Source: Candidatus Dormiibacterota bacterium | GTDB taxonomy: Bacteria; Chloroflexota; Dormibacteria; Dormibacterales; Dormibacteraceae | Reading direction: 5' to 3' | Assembly: GCA_003151665.1 (NCBI GenBank) | Contig: PLYD01000081.1 | Span: 1-28,421, forward strand | DNA: 28,421 nucleotides | Shown here: piece by piece, positions 1-7,185 of the stretch | How positions within the stretch are numbered: the stretch's first letter is position 1 | Layout: each line of letters starts with the position of its first letter | Made by a program: the position numbers and the translations under genes | The notes under the pieces: generated by a model | Database searches by the model: none | What the model was told of the DNA's origin: nothing | What the model saw: only the letters and a program-made list of their open reading frames with translations

Positions 1-626
1 GGTTCGGCCAGGATCACGTCGCCCATGCTGGCGAACGATGCAAGCACTCCGCCCATCGTCGGGTCCGTCAGGACTGTCAGCAGCGGAACACCTTCCTCCC
101 GCAACCTCGCGGCGCACAGCGTGGTCTTCGCCATCTGGAACAGCGCCACCATCCCTTCCTGGATGCGCGCTCCGCCGGACGAGCAGATTGCGATCACAGG
201 CAGATGCTCGCGCCGACCCGAGCCGAATGCGCGCGCCACCTTCTCGCCGACGACACTGCCCATGCTGCCGCCGAGAAACCTGAAGTCAAACACGACCAGA
301 ACCACGCGAACGCCCATCACGTGCGCATTACCGGTCACCACCGCATCAAGCAGGCCGGTCGCTGCTTGCGCGTGTGCCAGCTGCTTCTCGTAGGTGGTGA
401 CGCCCGAGGAGAAATGGATCGGGTTGCCGGCCCATATGTGGCGATCGTGCTCTTGAAACGAGCCGCGATCGGCGAGCTGGTCGATCCTCTGCGCCGCGGT
501 CAGCGATGCGTAGTGACCGCAGGCGGTGCAGACACGAAATTGGTTCAGTGGCGCCCCGCATTTCGCGCACGCATCGGCTGTGCGCCCCGACGAACCCTCC
601 GGAACGCTAGTCCCCGGCGTCGACAT
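1..626 (-). CDS. accD: Acetyl-CoA carboxylase carboxyltransferase subunit beta (partial, runs off the window edge)
   Basis: This is the N-terminal 208 residues of the beta subunit of acetyl-CoA carboxyltransferase, which with the alpha subunit moves CO2 from biotin carrier protein to acetyl-CoA in the first step of fatty-acid synthesis. The visible sequence has an N-terminal four-cysteine zinc ribbon (C20, C23, C33, C36). It is followed by the crotonase-like core with the family signatures GGSMGSVVGEK and SSGGARIQEG, then LTDPTMGGVLASFASMGD near the edge. The ATG at 626 overlaps the last 20 bases of the upstream GntR-type regulator gene, so the two are probably cotranscribed and translationally coupled. 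The zinc ribbon is short: nine residues lie between the cysteine pairs, against fifteen in the E. coli protein as I recall it. The 3' end is missing. Family assignment is secure. Confidence 0.93.
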   Translation of the reverse strand, partial: MSTPGTSVPEGSSGRTADACAKCGAPLNQFRVCTACGHYASLTAAQRIDQLADRGSFQEHDRHIWAGNPIHFSSGVTTYEKQLAHAQAATGLLDAVVTGNAHVMGVRVVLVVFDFRFLGGSMGSVVGEKVARAFGSGRREHLPVIAICSSGGARIQEGMVALFQMAKTTLCAARLREEGVPLLTVLTDPTMGGVLASFASMGDVILAE

Positions 627-1344
627 CGTCGGAAGGTTCCGGCTGCCACCTGAGCAGCGAGACGTCCGCAACAACCCTGAGGTGCTGGCGCATCGCCTCG
701 GCAGCGCCCTCCCGATTTCGCGATTCGATGGCGGCAAGAATGCGCCGGTGCGCTTCGAGCGAGCGCAGCGGCCGCCCGGGTTCGCTGAGCGATTCGATGC
801 GGGTCTCCTGAACCACCTCGGCCATCGCCTCGATGAGATGCAGCAGGATCTCATTGCGCGCGGCCAGCGCAATGGCGTGATGAAAAGCAGCGTCGCCTTC
901 GGTGCCCACCCCTCCCGCGCCGATCTCCACCCCCATCTGAGCGAGCGCGGAATTCATCGCGCTGAGATCTTCCGTACCGCGGTTAGCTGCTGCCAGCTCT
1001 GCCAGCTTGACCTCGAGTGCCTCGCGCGCTTCGAGCACGTCCGGCAGTCGTCGCCGGCGTTCGAGCAGCTTCGTGAGCGAGTCGCCAAAGCCGCGTGTGC
1101 GGCGCAGGAACACCCCTTCACCGTGGCGGACGTCGACAAAGCCCAACGCCTGGAGGACGACAAAGGACTGGCGGACCGACGTGCGGCTGACGTGCAGCTG
1201 GCGGGCCAGGTCACGCTCCGTCGGGAACTGGGCACCCGGTGCCATGTCGGACTCCCTGACGAACTCGGCCAGCCTCTCGCCCACGTCTTCGTACAGACGG
1301 CTGCGCTCGAGCGGGCGAAGCGAGGCGGCGGGTGGCGCGCCCAT
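607..1344 (-). CDS. FadR-subfamily GntR transcriptional regulator (FCD ligand domain)
   Basis: This is a GntR-family repressor or activator of about 245 residues. The N-terminal winged helix-turn-helix carries the classic pattern (FPTERDLARQLHVSRTSVRQ, then ALGFVDVRHGEGVFL). The C-terminal all-helical FCD domain keeps the D...H...H...H residues that bind a metal in this group (DAAFHHAIA, EAHRRIL, MRQHL). I chose the ATG at 1344 because the frame upstream does not look like protein and crosses the intergenic promoter region. The gene is divergent from an amino-acid ABC transporter and overlaps accD by 20 bases. A perfect TGGT-N3-ACCA site, the core recognised by FadR-subfamily proteins, lies 33 bases upstream of its start. 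That makes autoregulation and control of the transporter likely (inference). The ligand is unknown; an acyl-CoA or a small carboxylate would both fit the family. Confidence 0.88.
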   Translation of the reverse strand: MGAPPAASLRPLERSRLYEDVGERLAEFVRESDMAPGAQFPTERDLARQLHVSRTSVRQSFVVLQALGFVDVRHGEGVFLRRTRGFGDSLTKLLERRRRLPDVLEAREALEVKLAELAAANRGTEDLSAMNSALAQMGVEIGAGGVGTEGDAAFHHAIALAARNEILLHLIEAMAEVVQETRIESLSEPGRPLRSLEAHRRILAAIESRNREGAAEAMRQHLRVVADVSLLRWQPEPSDDVDAGD

Positions 1345-1376
1345 CGGGCCGGAGTTTAGCAGGCACACAGGTCCAG

Positions 1377-1387
1377 TGGTCCAACCA
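1377..1387. promoter_or_regulatory. Predicted FadR/GntR-type operator TGGTCCAACCA
   Basis: TGGTCCAACCA is a perfect inverted repeat of TGGT/ACCA with a three-base centre. This matches the core of operators bound by FadR-subfamily regulators (FadR, PdhR and LldR share TGGTNNNACCA). It lies between the divergent regulator and transporter genes and ends one base before the -35 box of the transporter promoter. A protein bound here would touch RNA polymerase. Regulator identity and sign of control are inferred from position. Confidence 0.6.
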
Positions 1388-1416
1388 TTGACAATGCCGC
1401 AAGGCTGGACTAATCT
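1388..1416 (+). promoter_or_regulatory. Sigma70-type promoter for the amino-acid transporter operon
   Basis: TTGACA at 1388-1393 is followed by a 17-base spacer and TAATCT at 1411-1416. The -35 box is a perfect match and the -10 box is close to consensus at optimal spacing. Transcription would start near 1423, giving a leader of about 40 bases before the ATG at 1463. GGAGG at 1447-1451 serves as the ribosome binding site. The predicted FadR-type operator abuts the -35 box. Confidence 0.65.
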
Positions 1417-1462
1417 CGCCCGGAACGCGGCTGCACTGGGACGGTTGGAGGTACCACACACG

Positions 1463-2746
1463 ATGAACCTCGTCTACGCAAACACGAAGCGCAACTCAGG
1501 CCCAGGGCGCCTGATGGCGAGCCTCGCCACAACAGCTTTCGTTCTTGCAGCGTGCGGCAGTAGCACCACCTCCACCTCACACCTCCCAACCGGCCCTGTG
1601 ACCATGGGTGTGCTTTCCTGCTTCACCGGCAGCCTCTCGAGCCTCGGCGCAGCCATGCTTCAGGGCTCTCAGGTCGCTCAGAAGGCGATCAACGACGGTG
1701 GCGGCATATTGGGCCAGCAGCTGATGCTCCAGCACGCCGATACCCAGTGCGACGAGGCCGACGGCGCGGTGGCCGCCCGGGCGCTGCTCGCGAACAGCAA
1801 CGTGGTGGGGATCATCGGGCCCGAGACGCAGGAGATCGCCGCCGTCACCCCCATCGTGACAGCGGCCAAGATCACCACCCAGTTCCAGGGCGGCAGCACC
1901 CTGTTCGACAGGAACACCAACGCGTATCTGTGGAGGGACAGCCCTTCGGACTCGCAGCTCAGCGTCGCGATGGCGCTGTACGCCTACAACAAGGGATACC
2001 GAAAGGCAGACCTCATCTTCTACTCGGACATCGCCGCGCAGACGTTCCCGCCGCCCATCACAGCCACGTTCACCAAGCTCGGCGGCACTATCGTCAAGGC
2101 CTACACCATTGCCCCCGCCCAGACTTCGTACCTGACCACGGTCCAGCAGGTGATAGCCGACGCCCCTGATGTGATCTTTACGCAGACCGACGCCCCGACG
2201 GCCGCGGTGCTCTTCCAGAACTTCAAGAAGCTGGACAACCTGGCGATCCCGTTCGTCGGCACCGACGTCACCGGCGGCAGCGACTATTTGAAGGCCATCG
2301 GCAACCAGGTGGCGCACGACCACCTCATCTCCGTCTACGGAGTGTCGGTCTCGGGCGCGGCGACCGATGAGTTCAACAGGGTGTTTGCTCTGGTCGTCCC
2401 CGGAGCCAATCAGCAGCCGCTCGCGAATGCCAACTACGCCTATGACTCGGTTATCAGTCAGGCGCTGGCAATCGACAAAGCGAACAGCATCCTGGGCCCG
2501 GACATCAACGCGGCCATGACGAGCGTGACCAATCCGCCTGGCACCCAGTGCTACACGTACCCCTCGTGCCTGGCGCTGATCAAGGCCGGCACGAAGATCA
2601 ACTTCGATGGCGCCAGCGGTCCGCTCGACTACAACCAGTACCACAACGTGTTCGGACCCTATGCCGCCTTCCAGCAGAGCGTCGTTGGCGCGCAGGTGCA
2701 GGTGCAGGTGATGGATGCAGCGGCGCTGGGCCAGGCGACGCCATAA
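1463..2746 (+). CDS. Branched-chain/polar amino-acid ABC transporter substrate-binding lipoprotein
   Basis: This is a 427-residue periplasmic-type binding protein of the LivJ/amide-binding class (type 1 periplasmic fold), anchored as a lipoprotein. The signal peptide has a basic N-terminus, a hydrophobic core and a lipobox LAAC with the lipidated cysteine at residue 31. Characteristic parts follow: a first beta strand with a CFTGSLSSLGAAMLQG ligand loop, NVVGIIGPETQEIAAV, and PFVGTDVTGGSDYL. The ATG at 1463 has GGAGG eleven bases upstream and begins the signal peptide. It is the first gene of a five-gene transporter operon, separated by 68 bases from the permease livH. Extra cysteines (CDE and a CYTYPSC loop) suggest disulfides. 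The substrate cannot be read from sequence: branched-chain amino acids, amides, urea or aromatic acids are all possible. Confidence 0.9.
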   Translation: MNLVYANTKRNSGPGRLMASLATTAFVLAACGSSTTSTSHLPTGPVTMGVLSCFTGSLSSLGAAMLQGSQVAQKAINDGGGILGQQLMLQHADTQCDEADGAVAARALLANSNVVGIIGPETQEIAAVTPIVTAAKITTQFQGGSTLFDRNTNAYLWRDSPSDSQLSVAMALYAYNKGYRKADLIFYSDIAAQTFPPPITATFTKLGGTIVKAYTIAPAQTSYLTTVQQVIADAPDVIFTQTDAPTAAVLFQNFKKLDNLAIPFVGTDVTGGSDYLKAIGNQVAHDHLISVYGVSVSGAATDEFNRVFALVVPGANQQPLANANYAYDSVISQALAIDKANSILGPDINAAMTSVTNPPGTQCYTYPSCLALIKAGTKINFDGASGPLDYNQYHNVFGPYAAFQQSVVGAQVQVQVMDAAALGQATP

Positions 2747-2814
2747 CCCGGAAATTCGACTCATAGGACAGTCTCGCTGAGGCGGTCACGCCGCGCCAAA
2801 ATGGAGGTTGGGAC

Positions 2815-3720
2815 TTGCACGAGGCGCTGCTGACGCTTGGGTTCGGGATCGTGACCGCGTCGATCCTGGCGCTCTCGGCCGTGGCCTTCACCCTGCAGTA
2901 CGGGGTGACGAACGTCGCCAACGTGTCCCACGGCGAGATCCTCACCGTTGGGGCATACGCGGCGTACCTCGTGCACCAGCGGACCGGCAGCGGGATCGCC
3001 GCCGCCCTCGCGGCCGCGCTCGCGGGCGGGTTGACTGCGCTGGCGATGTACTCGAGCGTTATCGGCCCGTTCATCCGTTTCGGCGCGAGCCCGACCGTCA
3101 TCTTCATCGCCACGCTCGGGTTGTCTTTCGTCATCCAGAACGTGCTGGTCATCATCTTCGGCGCATCGAACGTCGCCTACAACCTCGATCCGGGTGCGCC
3201 TCAGCAGATCGGCCCTTTCCTGCTGAACCCTCTCGACCAGCAGATCGTCATTTCGGCGATCGCGATCACCGTCGTGCTCTTCTTAATCATCTCGCGGACG
3301 AAATTCGGCAAGGCGCTGCGGGCGGTGTCGCAGAACCGCGAGCTCGCGCGCGTCACGGGCATCAACGCCACGAGGGTGGCGGCCGCAACTTTCTTTCTTG
3401 CCGGCCTCATCGCCGGCTATGCGGGGTTCGTTCTCGCTGAGAGCGTCGGCTCCTTCACGCCGTATTTCGGCTTCGGCTTCTTTCTGATCACGCTGACCGC
3501 CGCGGTCGCGGGAGGTCTCGGCCGGGCTTTCGGCACCATGGCTGGCGCTGTGATCGTGGGCATCGTCCTCGAGGTGGTACCCGCACTTCCGGTTCCATTT
3601 GTCGGGGGCTACATCAGCGCGAGCTACAACCTCGCGATCGCGTTCGGAATCCTGGCGCTGGTCATCCTGTTCCGACCGCGCGGCCTGTTCACCAACGCCC
3701 GCAGAACGGTCTTCGAATGA
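2815..3720 (+). CDS. livH: Branched-chain amino-acid ABC transporter permease LivH
   Basis: This is a 301-residue inner-membrane permease of the LivH type, forming one half of the channel of a HAAT-family importer. It is strongly hydrophobic throughout, with about eight membrane segments. Family stretches include LQYGVTNVANVSHGEILTVGAYAAY near residue 25, SRTKFGKALRAVSQNRELARVTGIN (the cytoplasmic loop contacting the ATPase) and the C-terminal RPRGLF. The start is a TTG at 2815 with GGAGG seven bases upstream; no ATG or GTG fits better. Its TGA overlaps the ATG of livM by four bases (ATGA), indicating translational coupling. Substrate specificity follows the upstream lipoprotein and is unknown. 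Confidence 0.93.
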   Translation: MHEALLTLGFGIVTASILALSAVAFTLQYGVTNVANVSHGEILTVGAYAAYLVHQRTGSGIAAALAAALAGGLTALAMYSSVIGPFIRFGASPTVIFIATLGLSFVIQNVLVIIFGASNVAYNLDPGAPQQIGPFLLNPLDQQIVISAIAITVVLFLIISRTKFGKALRAVSQNRELARVTGINATRVAAATFFLAGLIAGYAGFVLAESVGSFTPYFGFGFFLITLTAAVAGGLGRAFGTMAGAVIVGIVLEVVPALPVPFVGGYISASYNLAIAFGILALVILFRPRGLFTNARRTVFE

Positions 3721-4715
3721 GCGCGTACCTGGTCTCCGTCCTCACCGAGGGCGCGATCTTCGGAATCATGGCTCTCGGGCTCAACGTCATCTGGGGCTGG
3801 TCCGGTGACTTCGACCTCGCCTACTACGGCTACATCGCCGTCGGCGCCTACATGACCATCGTCCTCACCGTCGGGCCGGCGGTCGCGCCCGCCCAGTACA
3901 TCCTTGGACAGACGCTGCCGTATCCGCTCGCGGTGGTCATAGCGGTGATTGCAGCGATGGCGGTTGCGTTGGTCGTCGGGTCAATCGCGCTGCGCCACCT
4001 TCGTGGCATCTATTTCTCGATCGTGACGCTGGGGGCCGTTTACGTCATGTACGTCTTCGCCGGGCAGTTCGTTCCGCTATTCGACGGATACAACGGACTG
4101 TCGGGTCTCTTCGACCCGATGGGTGATTGGTTCGGTCTCGATTACTTCTCCTACCAGTATTTCTTGATGGGGCTGTGCCTGGTGATGTTCGCCCTCGTCT
4201 ACTTTTTGATGTCCCGCGTCTCGAGCAGCCGATTCGGCATGGCTCTGCGGACGCTGCGCGAGGACGAGCGTGCCGCAGCGGCGTTCGGACGGGACATCTA
4301 CCGGTTGAAGTTGAAGGGCTACCTGCTCGGCGCGGCCCTGGGCGGCTTCGCCGGAGCGCTTTTCGCCGCGTACCTGACAGCGTTCAATACTTCAGCCTGG
4401 TCGCCGATCGAGGTCATCGTTCTCTACTCAGCGGTCCTCGTGGGCGGCCGCGGCAACATCAGGGGCGTGGCCCTGGGCGTGCTGATCATGGGCCTCATCG
4501 TGAATGAGTCGACGCGCTTCCTGCCGTCGCTGCCAGGGGTTGGCGCGTTCAACACCGACCATCCACAGGTGCTGCTTGCAGCTCGCGGAGCGATCATCGG
4601 CCTGGTCCTCGTGCTCTTCCTCCGCTTCCGGCCCCAGGGCCTGCTTCCCGAGCGCCGCTTCGTCGACCGGCAACCTGCACCACTAGCCCCCGACGTCGCG
4701 CCGCTGACCGCGTGA
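3717..4715 (+). CDS. livM: Branched-chain amino-acid ABC transporter permease LivM
   Basis: This 332-residue membrane protein is the second channel subunit of the importer. It begins with ALGLNVIWGWSGDFDLAYYGYIAVGAY, the family's first conserved segment. It contains the LRHLRGIYFSIVTLGAVYVMYVFAGQ region, and the ATPase-contact loop SSSRFGMALRTLREDERAAAAFG lies near residue 170. It ends with RPQGLLPERRF. Its start ATG overlaps the livH stop by four bases and its own stop overlaps the GTG of livG by four. The tight packing fits a single polycistronic transcript from the promoter at 1388. Nothing looks truncated. Confidence 0.93.
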   Translation: MSAYLVSVLTEGAIFGIMALGLNVIWGWSGDFDLAYYGYIAVGAYMTIVLTVGPAVAPAQYILGQTLPYPLAVVIAVIAAMAVALVVGSIALRHLRGIYFSIVTLGAVYVMYVFAGQFVPLFDGYNGLSGLFDPMGDWFGLDYFSYQYFLMGLCLVMFALVYFLMSRVSSSRFGMALRTLREDERAAAAFGRDIYRLKLKGYLLGAALGGFAGALFAAYLTAFNTSAWSPIEVIVLYSAVLVGGRGNIRGVALGVLIMGLIVNESTRFLPSLPGVGAFNTDHPQVLLAARGAIIGLVLVLFLRFRPQGLLPERRFVDRQPAPLAPDVAPLTA

Positions 4716-5500
4716 CAACGCCGACTGCAGGCCCGGTCCTCGAGGTGCGAGGCCTGACGAAACGCTTCGGAGGCGTCATCGCGGTCGACGCCTGCTCATT
4801 CGAAGCTCCCCTGGGACAGGTGACGGGTCTCATCGGTCCCAACGGCGCCGGCAAGAGCACAGCGATCGACCTCATCTCCGGCTTCAAGCTGCCCGACAGC
4901 GGGACCGTGCTCTTTAAGGGCAGGGCGATCCAGGGTCTGCCTCCCCATCAGATCTCACGCCTCGGGTTGATCCGCACGTTCCAGTCGCCACGCGAGTGGC
5001 CTGGGCTCAGCGTGCTCGAAAACGTCGTGATGGCGCGTTGGGACCCCGGGCGCGAGGGTTTCTTCGGTGGCGTTATCGGGCTCGGACGGACGCACCGCGT
5101 CAAGGCGGAGAACGAGCTCACTCACGCCCGCGAGATTCTCGATGAGTTCGGCCTCAGCGCACTGCGCAACGAGCGAGCCGGAAATTTGAGCGGCGGGCAG
5201 AAACGGCTCGTGGAGTTCGCCCGCATCCGGATGGCCGCTCCCGAGCTCGTGATCCTCGACGAACCGATGGGCGGCGTGAACCCGGTGCTCGGCGAGCGCA
5301 TGGCCCTCGCCATCGAGAGCTTCGTCGCGACCGGAGCATCGGTAATCGTCGTCGAGCACAACCTGCCGTTCATCGAGCGCGTGACCCATCACGTCATCGT
5401 CATGGCCCAGGGCACCGTGATCGCGGAAGGTCCGTTCGAGGCGCTGCAGTCCAACGCGGACGTCGTCGACGCCTACCTCGGCGAGCAGGTCAGACAGTGA
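4712..5500 (+). CDS. livG: Branched-chain amino-acid ABC transporter ATP-binding protein LivG
   Basis: This is a 262-residue ABC ATPase that powers the LivHM channel from the cytoplasmic face. Walker A is GPNGAGKST at residues 42-50, the signature is LSGGQKRL, Walker B is LVILDEPMGGVNP and the switch histidine sits in VVEHN. The insert between Walker A and the signature (RTFQSPREWPGLSVLENVVMA) is typical of LivG. It starts with a GTG in a GTGA overlap with livM, and its stop forms a GTGA overlap with livF. LivG and LivF normally act as a heterodimer. Confidence 0.93.
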   Translation: MTTPTAGPVLEVRGLTKRFGGVIAVDACSFEAPLGQVTGLIGPNGAGKSTAIDLISGFKLPDSGTVLFKGRAIQGLPPHQISRLGLIRTFQSPREWPGLSVLENVVMARWDPGREGFFGGVIGLGRTHRVKAENELTHAREILDEFGLSALRNERAGNLSGGQKRLVEFARIRMAAPELVILDEPMGGVNPVLGERMALAIESFVATGASVIVVEHNLPFIERVTHHVIVMAQGTVIAEGPFEALQSNADVVDAYLGEQVRQ

Positions 5501-6222
5501 GCACTGCTGACGCCCTCGTCCTCGAGGTCGATGGCCTGACAGCCGGCTATGGCGGACCTCCCGTCATCGATGGCGTCAGCATCAAGGCGAGGCGAGGCGC
5601 GATCACCGCCATCGTCGGGCCCAACGGGGCCGGCAAATCAACGCTTCTGAAGGCGATCGCCGGGCTCATCCGACCGACGTCGGGCACCGTGAAGGTCATG
5701 GGAGTGGATGTGACGGGCCAGCCGGCCGAGAAATTCGTCTCCAAGGGGCTCGCGTACGTGCCACAGGTGGCGAACGTTTTTCCTGAGCTCACCGTCCGTG
5801 AGAACCTCGACATGGGCGGCTACAGCCGCAAGGGTGGCGTGCGCGAGAGGATCGAGCAGCTTTTCAAGCTCTTTCCGGACCTCGCGGCCTCATCGCACCG
5901 GAAAGCCAGCACGCTGAGCGGAGGCCAACGAACGATGCTCGCGCTGGCTCGAGGATTGATGGTCGATCCGGTTGTCCTCATCCTCGACGAGCCCAGCGCC
6001 GGCCTGGCGCCGAAATTCCAGGGACTCATCTGGGAGCGCATCGAGCAGATACGCTCCACCGGTGTTGCAGTGCTCGTCATCGAGCAGAACACACGCGAGA
6101 CGCTCAAGCACGCCCAGTGGGCATACGTCCTCGTGCTCGGGAAGAATCGCCTCGAGGGTCCCGGCAAGGAACTGCTGGATGATGAGCAGGTGGTGAACCT
6201 CTACGTCGGCCGGCTCTCGTGA
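5497..6222 (+). CDS. livF: Branched-chain amino-acid ABC transporter ATP-binding protein LivF
   Basis: This is the second ATPase of the importer, 241 residues. Walker A is GPNGAGKST at residues 41-49, the signature is LSGGQRTMLALAR, Walker B is VVLILDEPSAGLAPK, and the switch region reads VIEQN, with Gln replacing His as is usual for LivF. The conserved LAYVPQVANVFPELTVRENL segment is also typical. The GTG start at 5497 overlaps the livG stop by four bases. It is the last intact gene of the transporter operon; the disrupted TauE/SafE gene starts at its stop codon. Confidence 0.93.
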   Translation: MSTADALVLEVDGLTAGYGGPPVIDGVSIKARRGAITAIVGPNGAGKSTLLKAIAGLIRPTSGTVKVMGVDVTGQPAEKFVSKGLAYVPQVANVFPELTVRENLDMGGYSRKGGVRERIEQLFKLFPDLAASSHRKASTLSGGQRTMLALARGLMVDPVVLILDEPSAGLAPKFQGLIWERIEQIRSTGVAVLVIEQNTRETLKHAQWAYVLVLGKNRLEGPGKELLDDEQVVNLYVGRLS

Positions 6223-6983
6223 GTCGCTGATCGGCGACCAACCTTCGAATCCTCGCCGCGATGCGACGATCGGCGGCATCGCAGGGCTTGCCCGCGGCCT
6301 GCTGGGAGTCGGAGGCGGCTTCGTACTCGTGCCGCTTCAGGTCATCTGGGCAAAGCGAGACCAGCATCGGGCGATTGGCACCTCGCTGGCAGCCATCCTG
6401 CCCATCGCCATCGTGGTCGGGGCTCTTGTGGGCTCGCTTGCGGCGCAGAGGGTTCCCGACCGCGCCCTCAAGGTGATAGTTGCGATCCTTCTGTTCGGTG
6501 CCGGTCTCAAGGAGCTTTACGACGTGCTGCTCGGTACTGCACCACATCTGATCGGGACGGCCGCGGCGACATTCGGGCCACAGGATTACGCGCTCATGAC
6601 TGCGGGCGGCCTGGCGATTGGGGTGGTCAGCGGCCTAACCGGAGTGGGCGGCGGAGTCATGGTGGTGCCGCTGCTGCCACTCGGATTCGGAATCGGGCAA
6701 AGGGTTGCCCAGGGCACGTCCCTGATCGCCATGCTCCCCACGGCCGCGATCGGGGCATTGACCCATCACGGGAGCGGCAACGTAGACGTCCGCGCGGCCT
6801 CGTGGATGGCCGTCGCCGGGGTGCCGGCTGCAGTCGTCGGCTCCGCGCTCGCCCTGTGGCTGCCGGCGAGGGCCCCTGGGCGGGCTCTTCGGAGTCTTCC
6901 TGCTCATTGCGGCGACGCGGATGTGGCCCGGCCGAGCGCAAGCGCCCGCCAATGCTCAGCCTCCTGAGGCGCCCAACGCCTGA
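6219..6983 (+). pseudogene. TauE/SafE-family membrane permease, apparently frameshifted twice
   Basis: This is a sulfite exporter TauE/SafE-type permease of about 250 residues. The family's twin glycine-rich segments are visible: LLGVGGGFVLVPL near the N-terminus and VVSGLTGVGGGVMVVPLLP in the middle, each followed by hydrophobic helices. The only start codon in the main frame is a GTG at 6329, which falls after the first glycine motif and would delete helix 1. The protein-like frame continues upstream without ATG, GTG or TTG to the livF stop. A GTG at 6219 would fit the local GTGA overlap pattern but hits TGA after three codons unless one base is missing near 6225-6227. Near 6875-6886 the frame also breaks. 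The expected ending (GGLFGVFLLIAATRMWPG, stop 6981-6983) lies one base over, while the uninterrupted frame ends at 6967 with unnatural sequence. It is either a decaying gene or carries two sequencing indels. The family role is anion or organosulfur export, which fits the neighbouring sulfate-activation gene. Confidence 0.6.
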
Positions 6984-7023
6984 GGCGCCAGGATCCGCGC
7001 CGGCGGCTTTACTCCGCTGCTGG

Positions 7024-7173
7024 ATGTATGCGGTGATGTCGATCAGGAAGTTCGGCGATTTCACGCTGGCGCTCACGCTTTCGATCCTCATCGGCAGCAT
7101 CCCCGGCGTGTACCTCGGCTCCCGCCTGTCGGCCTCGGCGCCCGATGTCGGGTGCCTGCCGTTGCCTTGGTAG
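7024..7173 (+). pseudogene. Fragment of a second TauE/SafE-type permease
   Basis: A short frame contains IRKFGDFTLALTLSILIGSIPGVYLGSRLSASAPD. This resembles the second-half helix of TauE/SafE permeases, where a GN(V)D...LLxGSIPGVxxGSRLS pattern precedes the last helices. The preceding gene has its own version of this helix, so this is a second copy rather than its continuation. The match stops abruptly and runs into a non-family tail and a TAG at 7171. I read it as a remnant of a duplicated or replaced permease. Resemblance is by eye only. Confidence 0.4.
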
Positions 7174-7185
7174 TCTTGCCAGTCG

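Noticed and set aside
1007..1462. Upstream extension of the lipoprotein frame
   Set aside because: It crosses the promoter and runs through the regulator gene in antisense; the signal peptide and ribosome site place the start at 1463.
1577..2764. 395-codon open frame opposite the substrate-binding lipoprotein
   Set aside because: Composition is Arg/Val/Gly-rich shadow sequence with no motif, while the plus strand encodes a lipobox and a conserved binding protein.
2780..2795. Small GGCG/CGCC hairpin between the lipoprotein and livH genes
   Set aside because: A four-base stem in GC-rich DNA is expected by chance and no other feature supports it.
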